Positions 5,256-9,673 of a stretch of DNA of 9,673 nucleotides are shown here, in pieces. The notes under the pieces were generated by a model. That model was not told where the DNA came from. It ran no database searches and was given only the letters and a program-made list of their open reading frames with translations. The stretch lies in assembly GCA_900549525.1 (NCBI GenBank), contig UWSJ01000067.1, forward strand, positions 1 to 9,673, in the 5' to 3' direction. Source of the DNA: an uncultured Coriobacteriaceae bacterium. Lineage in GTDB: Bacteria; Actinomycetota; Coriobacteriia; Coriobacteriales; Atopobiaceae. A program made the translations under genes and the position numbers. Numbering within the stretch: position 1 is the first letter of the stretch; each line of letters starts with the position of its first letter.

Positions 5256-6242
5256 GTTCGAACGAAGGTCCGCGTGCGGCTCGCCTCTACGGTGCTTGCC
5301 GCTGCCGTCTTGACGTCACTTGCGGCCTGCTCGAACCCGCTTTCCAGAATTGGGGACGCGCTTGGCACCCCGTCGGTGACCGAGGCGCTCAGCCAGCAGG
5401 CGCAGCAGGGCGCCCAGACCGCATCCGCCCCGTCGAGCCTCGTCACGGCCGGTACGCTTACGGTCGGCATCGACTCGTCATCTTCCGCCCCCATGGGCAT
5501 TCAGGACGTCGACGGCTCCTACGAGGGCTTTGACGTCGACATGGCGGCTGCCGTCGCCTCCGAGATGGGGCTCGACGTAACGTACGTCTCGGTCGCCAAC
5601 GCCTCGCGCGAGCTTGGCAGCACGTGTGACGTCGTCATGGGCGTCAAGTCGGGTGACGCGAGCGGGCTCACGGTGGTCGGCTCGTACGCGGAGAGCGCCA
5701 CGGGCTTCTTCCACAAGGGCGACGCGACGACCGTCAAGCTCTCTGACGTCACGGGGAAGAACGTGGGCGTGCAAGACGGCTCCGCCTCCCAGCAGATGCT
5801 CAAGCGCAGCAACGTGAACGCGACCGCCAAGACCTACGCCAACCTCAACGCCGCCTTCGAGGGCCTTGAGGCGGGCGAGGTCGACTTCGTGCTGTGCGAC
5901 GCCTTCTCCGGTGCCTATCTCGCTGGCGGCTACGGTGACATCTCGTTTGCCGGGTCCATCGAGGTCCCCTCCTCCGTTGGCGTCGCGGTGGCTTCGGGAG
6001 ACACCGAGCTTCAGACGTCCGTGAAGCAGGCCGTCGACAAGGTCTCCTCCGGTGGCGTCGGCACGCTTCTGCGCTCCAAGTGGCTCGGCGGGCTTCCCAC
6101 GCTCACGGGCTCCTCGGTCATCGAGGGCGTGGTGGTCTCGAGCGCGGCGGCAAAGGAGGGCTCCCAGGACACGGTCTCCGGGGCCGCGGGGGCTCAGGAC
6201 GGCTCGAACGCCGGCGCAAACGCCGTCGACATCTCCGACTAG
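5253..6242 (+). CDS. Solute-binding lipoprotein, family 3 (amino-acid-type ABC transporter component)
   Basis: Predicted extracytoplasmic lipoprotein of 329 aa. The N-terminus has basic residues (RTKVRVR), a hydrophobic core and a lipobox LAAC with acylated Cys at residue 26. After a linker rich in Gln, Ala and Ser (to about 65), the family 3 periplasmic-binding fold starts at LTVGIDSS (69-76) and continues through GSYEGFDVDMA (88-98), the second-lobe start KNVGVQDGSASQQM (169-182) and the acidic pocket stretch DFVLCDAFSGAYLA (211-224). Family 3 proteins deliver polar amino acids to ABC importers. Oddities: the loop after CDVVMGV (125-131) lacks the Arg that normally grips the ligand carboxylate (HisJ R77), and the last 45 residues are an Ala/Gly/Ser-rich tail. 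No permease or ATPase gene adjoins it. The ligand is therefore uncertain; it may be an orphan partner of a distant transporter or a sensor. Confidence 0.85.
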   Translation: MVRTKVRVRLASTVLAAAVLTSLAACSNPLSRIGDALGTPSVTEALSQQAQQGAQTASAPSSLVTAGTLTVGIDSSSSAPMGIQDVDGSYEGFDVDMAAAVASEMGLDVTYVSVANASRELGSTCDVVMGVKSGDASGLTVVGSYAESATGFFHKGDATTVKLSDVTGKNVGVQDGSASQQMLKRSNVNATAKTYANLNAAFEGLEAGEVDFVLCDAFSGAYLAGGYGDISFAGSIEVPSSVGVAVASGDTELQTSVKQAVDKVSSGGVGTLLRSKWLGGLPTLTGSSVIEGVVVSSAAAKEGSQDTVSGAAGAQDGSNAGANAVDISD

Positions 6243-6296
6243 CCGCCTGGCTCGATAAGCACAAGCCGCTGCCTTCGGACCCGCCATTTCGGCGAC

Positions 6297-6317
6297 CGGC
6301 GAATTTCGTTTTCGCCG
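6297..6317 (+). terminator. Hairpin between the lipoprotein gene and hpf
   Basis: CGGCGAA (6297-6303) and TTCGCCG (6311-6317) form a 7-bp stem with a 7-nt loop, 54 bp after the lipoprotein stop. The downstream bases are C-rich, not T-rich, so this is not a standard intrinsic terminator. It may still mark the 3' end of the upstream transcript. Confidence 0.35.
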
Positions 6318-6465
6318 TGCCCGCCCCCACCCTATTGGGTACCAGAGTTGTACAAGAGGCCCGGGCGAGATTCCGGCGCCCGTGGCCCTCGCTTCGCAGA
6401 CATTGCCCGCGGAGCCAGGGACGTCTCTTTGCTCGTGCTTTGCAAGCCCTACGGATGGAGGCACC
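6318..6465 (+). promoter_or_regulatory. Leader region of hpf with dyad elements
   Basis: This noncoding stretch holds a short dyad ACCC-TATT-GGGT (6329-6340), the palindrome TTGTACAA (6348-6355), and a hairpin CGGGCG/CGCCCG (6362-6367 with 6377-6382, 9-nt loop). A -10-like TACAAG at 6351-6356 has no convincing -35. GGAGG at 6457-6461, four bases before ATG 6466, serves hpf and argues against the longer in-frame start at 6382. A promoter is expected here because hpf genes are usually controlled separately, but none is clear. Confidence 0.35.
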
Positions 6466-7044
6466 ATGGACATCAAGGTTTCCGGTCGCAAGGTTGCGGT
6501 CACCGACGCGCTGCACGACTACGTTGACGAGAAGATCGGCGACGCCCTCAAGGTGTTCGACATCCAGCCCATGACGTGCGACGTGGTGCTTCGCGTGGAG
6601 AAGAACCGCTCCAACCCGGAGGCTGCGGTCTGCGAAGTCACCGTGCGCGTGCGCGACAACGTGGTGCGCGTCGAGTCTGCCGACAACGACATGTATGCCG
6701 CCATCGACATCGCCGCCGACAAGGTGACGCGTCAGATTCGAAAGTTCAAGACCAAGATCGTCGACCGTCGCCAGCGCGCGCAGGGCCTGCCAGCCGTTTC
6801 GGTTCGCGGAGACCTCGCCGACCTGCTCGAGCCGCTGCCGGAGGAGGACGACGAGCTTGTGCGTGAGAAGGTCATCGACCTGCCGCCCATGACCGAGCAG
6901 GAGGCCCTCGTCCAGACCGATCTCATCGGGCACGACTTCTATGTCTTCACCAACGCCACCACCGGACTCATCAACGTCATCTATCATCGTAAGAATGGCG
7001 GTTATGGCATCATCAAGCCCAAGATCGAGGAGCCAGATGAGTAG
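6466..7044 (+). CDS. hpf: Ribosome hibernation promoting factor, long form
   Basis: HPF/RaiA family protein that binds the 30S decoding centre and, in the long form, dimerises 70S ribosomes into translationally silent 100S particles in stationary phase or stress. The 192-aa product has an N-terminal S30AE domain (MDIKVSGRKVAVTDAL onward, to about residue 100), a linker rich in acidic residues (about 115-135), and a C-terminal dimerisation domain with FYVFTNATTGLINVIYHRK (158-176) and YGIIKP (180-185). The frame is open upstream to 6382, but GGAGG at 6457-6461 and the domain start fix ATG 6466. Its stop lies within the start of degV (8-bp overlap), so the two are translationally coupled. Together with comF and the structured RNA candidate upstream, it forms the neighbourhood expected of raiA. 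Confidence 0.95.
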   Translation: MDIKVSGRKVAVTDALHDYVDEKIGDALKVFDIQPMTCDVVLRVEKNRSNPEAAVCEVTVRVRDNVVRVESADNDMYAAIDIAADKVTRQIRKFKTKIVDRRQRAQGLPAVSVRGDLADLLEPLPEEDDELVREKVIDLPPMTEQEALVQTDLIGHDFYVFTNATTGLINVIYHRKNGGYGIIKPKIEEPDE

Positions 7045-8110
7045 CGACAACAATGACGATCTAAACGTCCAGGCCGCGGGTTCCTCGGAGCCCGCGGCCT
7101 CCGCGTCGATGGAGCCGCAGGCCCCGGCCGACTTTGCGCGTGAGGCGGGGGCGAGCTACCGGCGAGGCGGACAGTGTCACATCATCGTCGACTCGTGTGC
7201 CGACTTCGCCCCTGAGGTGGCGAAGGCCCTCGGCGTCGAGGTCATCAGCTTCCCGTTCGTGATGTCCGACGGCGAGCACGTCGACGACCTCTGGCAGTCC
7301 ATGAGCGCGCACGACTTCTACGAGCGCATGCGCAAGGGCGAGCACGTCACCACCTCGGCCATCACGCCCGGCCACTACATGGAGGTCTTCGAGCGCGCTG
7401 CCAAGGCTGGCGTGCCGACGGTCTACCTCGCCTTCACGCGTGGTCTCTCCTCGAGCGTGGACGCCGCGAGGCAGGCGGCGCAGATGGTCATGGACGACAA
7501 CCCCGGCTTCGAGCTCTATGTGGTCGACAACCTTTGCCCGAGCGCCGCGGCCGAGCTGCTTGCCATCGAGGCGGTGCGCCAGGTAGGCAACGGCCTTACG
7601 GCCAAGGAGCTCGTCGAGTGGGTCGAGGAGGCTCGCTACTACATCCAGGGCTACTTCACGCTCGGCTCCTTCGACGCGCTGGCACGCGGCGGGCGCATCC
7701 CGCCGGCGGCGGCGCAGGTGGGCGGCAAGCTCGACATCAAGCCCGAGCTCTCCTACGACCTCAACGGCGCCCTCACGCTGAGGGGCATGTGCCGCGGCCG
7801 CAAGAAGGCGCTGCGTGCCATCCTCGCCGACTTCAGGGCGAGTTACATCGGCTCCGACGGCGTGATTACCCACATGCCCGTCGGCATCGTCTCCTCTGAC
7901 GCCGAGAAGGACGCCCACTGGCTCGCCGACCAGGTGCGCAAGGAGCCGGGCTGCGCGGACGTTCCCATCATCTTCAGCTCCGTCTCGCCGGTCATCGGGG
8001 CCCACGTGGGCCCGGGTATGGTCGCCTGCGTCTTCTGGGGCAAGGACCGTCGCGAGACGCTCTCGTTCACCGATCGCCTGGCACGGCGCGTGCGCGGTAC
8101 TGGCAAGTAG
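7037..8110 (+). CDS. DegV family (FakB-like) fatty-acid-binding protein
   Basis: DegV/FakB proteins bind a fatty acid and present it to the kinase FakA, which makes acyl-phosphate for membrane lipid synthesis. Seen: IIVDSCADF (49-57) at the start of the domain, the TS pair (106-107, in TTSAITPGHY) that contacts the fatty acid carboxylate, LSSSVDAAR (137-145), LARGGRI (215-221) and the C-terminal GAHVGPGMVA (321-330). ATG 7037 is preceded by AGGAG (7028-7032) and overlaps the end of hpf by 8 bp; the frame is open to 6941 but lies inside hpf. At 357 aa it exceeds the usual length of about 280. The excess is a polar, Ala/Ser/Glu-rich N-terminal extension of about 45 residues. No fakA gene is present in the window. 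Which lipid it binds cannot be told from sequence. Confidence 0.92.
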   Translation: MSSDNNDDLNVQAAGSSEPAASASMEPQAPADFAREAGASYRRGGQCHIIVDSCADFAPEVAKALGVEVISFPFVMSDGEHVDDLWQSMSAHDFYERMRKGEHVTTSAITPGHYMEVFERAAKAGVPTVYLAFTRGLSSSVDAARQAAQMVMDDNPGFELYVVDNLCPSAAAELLAIEAVRQVGNGLTAKELVEWVEEARYYIQGYFTLGSFDALARGGRIPPAAAQVGGKLDIKPELSYDLNGALTLRGMCRGRKKALRAILADFRASYIGSDGVITHMPVGIVSSDAEKDAHWLADQVRKEPGCADVPIIFSSVSPVIGAHVGPGMVACVFWGKDRRETLSFTDRLARRVRGTGK

Positions 8111-8129
8111 CAAGCGGGAAAGGAACTAC

Positions 8130-9191
8130 ATGGCATCAGCCAAGCTCAAGGTCGCCTTCATCGGCACCGGCATCATGGGATCCCCCATTGCCGGGCACAT
8201 CATGGACGCCGGGTACGACCTCACGGTGCACAACCGGACGAAGGCCAAGGCAGACGCTCTCATCTCGCGCGGTGCGCACTGGGCCGAGAGTCCCGCTGCC
8301 GCCGCAAAGGACGCCGACGTGGTCTTCACGATGCTGGGGTACCCCTCCGACGTGGAGGACGTCTACCTCTCCACCGACGGGCTCATCCGCGCGGCCAAGA
8401 AGGGTGCCTGGCTCGTTGACCTCACCACCTCGTCCCCGCAGCTTGCCCGGGACATCCACGATGCCGCCGAGGTCGAGGACAAGCATGCCGTCGACTGCCC
8501 GGTGACGGGCGGGGAGGGCGGTGCCGTCGCAGGCACGCTCACGCTCATCCTCGGTGCCGCCGAGACCGACGTAGCGCCCATTCTGCCCGTGCTTCAGACC
8601 TTCTCGTCCAAGATTTTCTACTTCGGCGGGGCCGGCAAGGGTCAGACCGCCAAGCTCTGCAACCAGGTTTCGCTTGCAAGCTGCATGGTGGGCTGGGCCG
8701 ACGCTCTCGCCCTCGCCGAACAGGGCGGCCTCGATGCCGAAAAGATGCTCGAGATGGTGGGGTCGGGCATGGGCTCCTCCCGCGCCCTCGCCGAGCTCGC
8801 GCCGCGTGCTCTCGAGGGCGACTGGAAGCCAGGGTTCCTCGTCGAGCATATGCGCAAGGACATCGGCCTGGCGCTCCAGCAGTCCGAGGATCTTGACATC
8901 ACCCTGCCGGGTGCCGAGACGGTCTACACGCTCTACGACATGCTGTGCCAGATTGGCGGCAAGCGCATGGGCACGCAGGCGATCGAGCTGCTCTATGCCG
9001 AGCAGTCAAGCGCTGCGGCGGCGGGGCTCGACTGGTCGCAGCTCGACCGCGACGAGTATGCCGACCAGGACTCCTGCGGCTGCGGCCACTGCCACGATGA
9101 GGGCGAGGCCCATGGCTCGTGTGGTTGCGGCCACGACCACGAGGGCGGCCACGAGGGCTGCGGCTGTGCCCACGACCACGGCGCGAAATAG
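8130..9191 (+). CDS. NAD(P)-dependent beta-hydroxyacid dehydrogenase with a Cys/His-rich C-terminal tail
   Basis: Member of the 3-hydroxyisobutyrate dehydrogenase/tartronate semialdehyde reductase family, which oxidises or reduces short beta-hydroxyacids with NAD(P). The N-terminal Rossmann motif is FIGTGIMGSPIAG (10-22). The substrate-binding signature is DCPVTGGEGGAVAGTL (122-137), and the catalytic lysine is K175 in GQTAKLCNQ. The HNR turn (34-36) after the second strand would favour NADP, which is an inference. The all-helical C-terminal domain ends near residue 300. Residues 315-353 are an extra tail with seven Cys and eight His in three CGCxHxH-like units, absent from classical family members and fit to bind Zn, Ni or another metal. 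AAAGGA precedes ATG 8130, 19 bp after degV, so it belongs to the hpf-degV transcript. The exact substrate is unknown. Confidence 0.88.
   Translation: MASAKLKVAFIGTGIMGSPIAGHIMDAGYDLTVHNRTKAKADALISRGAHWAESPAAAAKDADVVFTMLGYPSDVEDVYLSTDGLIRAAKKGAWLVDLTTSSPQLARDIHDAAEVEDKHAVDCPVTGGEGGAVAGTLTLILGAAETDVAPILPVLQTFSSKIFYFGGAGKGQTAKLCNQVSLASCMVGWADALALAEQGGLDAEKMLEMVGSGMGSSRALAELAPRALEGDWKPGFLVEHMRKDIGLALQQSEDLDITLPGAETVYTLYDMLCQIGGKRMGTQAIELLYAEQSSAAAAGLDWSQLDRDEYADQDSCGCGHCHDEGEAHGSCGCGHDHEGGHEGCGCAHDHGAK
9075..9179 (+). repeat. Three CGCxHxH metal-binding repeats at the end of the dehydrogenase
   Basis: Tandem coding units for CGCGHCH (316-322), CGCGHDH (331-337) and CGCAHDH (344-350), joined by Gly/Glu/His linkers. 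Cys 316, 318, 321, 331, 333, 344, 346 and His 320, 322, 328, 335, 337, 341, 348, 350 are available as ligands. The codons differ between units, so this is not a very recent duplication. Confidence 0.85.
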
Positions 9192-9257
9192 CCGGGTCGC
9201 CCTCGGGCCCGTCGCACCGCACGAACCATGCGTCAAGGAAGGTAACCTACCAAATAC

Positions 9258-9673
9258 ATGCAACCTATGAATCAGACTGCGGGGCAGCCGCTTGCCGTGG
9301 CCGCCCCGCAGGGCACCATCGCGGTGCTCATCGACTATGAGAACCTGCGTCTCGGCACGGGCCGTCGCAGGAAGAACGGACACCAGGATCTGGGCCCTGC
9401 GCCCGACGTCAAGCGTATCCTCGAGCGCCTCGTCGACAAGGGGCGCATCGTCGCCAAGCGCGCCTATTGTGACTGGCAGCGCTTCGATGACGCGGTGACG
9501 CCCCTGCACGAGCTGGGCATCGAGCTCATCGAGATCCCGGACCGCGCCTACACGGGCAAGAACTCGGCTGACATCCGACTGGCCGTCGATGCGGTCGAGA
9601 TGTGCCTGACGAAGAACCACATCGACACCTTCGCGATCCTCTCGGGCGACTCGGACTTCTCGCCGCTCGTCTC
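9258..9673 (+). CDS. NYN domain (PIN-like, LabA/DUF88 family) protein, 5' part
   Basis: The first 138 codons of a gene that runs out of the window. NYN domains share the PIN/FEN nuclease fold and are predicted metal-dependent RNases; some members also carry LOTUS/OST-HTH RNA-binding domains further C-terminal, which cannot be seen here. Motifs: IAVLIDYENLR with D26 (21-31), DWQRFDDAV (72-80), NSADIRLAVDA with D105 and D111 (102-112), and ILSGDSDFSPLV with D131 and D133 (127-138). These acidic residues are the expected metal site. An in-frame TAA at 9243 bounds the start, leaving ATG 9258 or ATG 9267. AAGGAAGG (9235-9242) is 15 bp from the first, long but nearer than to the second. The gene lies 66 bp after the dehydrogenase and may have its own control. 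Confidence 0.88.
   Translation, partial: MQPMNQTAGQPLAVAAPQGTIAVLIDYENLRLGTGRRRKNGHQDLGPAPDVKRILERLVDKGRIVAKRAYCDWQRFDDAVTPLHELGIELIEIPDRAYTGKNSADIRLAVDAVEMCLTKNHIDTFAILSGDSDFSPLV

Noticed and set aside
6382..6465. Longer start for hpf at 6382.
   Set aside because: The S30AE domain begins at MDIKVSGRK (ATG 6466), preceded by GGAGG; the extra residues have no family match and lie in a hairpin region.
9193..9211. CGGGT/GCCCG stem after the dehydrogenase as a terminator.
   Set aside because: Only five pairs including one G-U, a 9-nt loop and no U-tract; too weak in such GC-rich DNA.
1..9673. tRNA genes, CRISPR arrays, insertion sequences or phage genes.
   Set aside because: No clover-leaf with a GGTTCRANTCC arm, no regularly spaced direct repeats, and no transposase, integrase or phage-like protein were seen.

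Overview
The window is GC-rich (roughly two thirds G+C) and every recognisable gene lies on the plus strand. Gene content and composition suggest an actinobacterium, most likely a gut or oral member of the Coriobacteriia (Olsenella/Atopobium/Collinsella-like). That placement is an inference from protein style and gene order, not a database match.

Layout: (1) 1-2757, a tightly packed housekeeping block: the 3' part of metG, then rsmA (GTG start overlapping the metG stop by one base), then a TatD-family metal hydrolase two bases further on. (2) 2758-2896, a spacer with an extended -10 promoter candidate bracketed by a perfect 8-bp inverted repeat. (3) 2897-4792, a D-Ala--D-Ala ligase family gene followed after 3 bp by a ComF-type phosphoribosyltransferase gene, ended by a GC-rich palindrome. 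(4) 4793-5252, about 460 bp without a credible gene. It starts with a strong extended -10 element (TGCTATACT) and is full of helices, including a long-range one joining its two ends, so it looks like a structured noncoding RNA or a very long leader. Its place between comF and the ribosome hibernation gene raiA/hpf fits the known raiA-motif RNA. (5) 5253-6242, an orphan lipoprotein of the family 3 solute-binding type. (6) 6243-6465, a leader with two hairpins, then long-form hpf (raiA), degV (8-bp overlap) and a beta-hydroxyacid dehydrogenase with an unusual Cys/His-rich tail. (7) 9258-end, the start of a NYN-domain (PIN-like) nuclease family gene, cut by the window.

Most genes are ordinary core functions: aminoacylation, 16S rRNA dimethylation, ribosome hibernation, cell wall precursor synthesis and fatty-acid binding. 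The points that merit a second look are these: the ligase carries the VanA-type His in its omega loop (H259, matching VanA H244), which suggests D-lactate-type specificity; there is a structured RNA candidate downstream of comF; the dehydrogenase ends in three CGCxHxH repeats; and RsmA and TatD carry extra segments absent from the classical family members.
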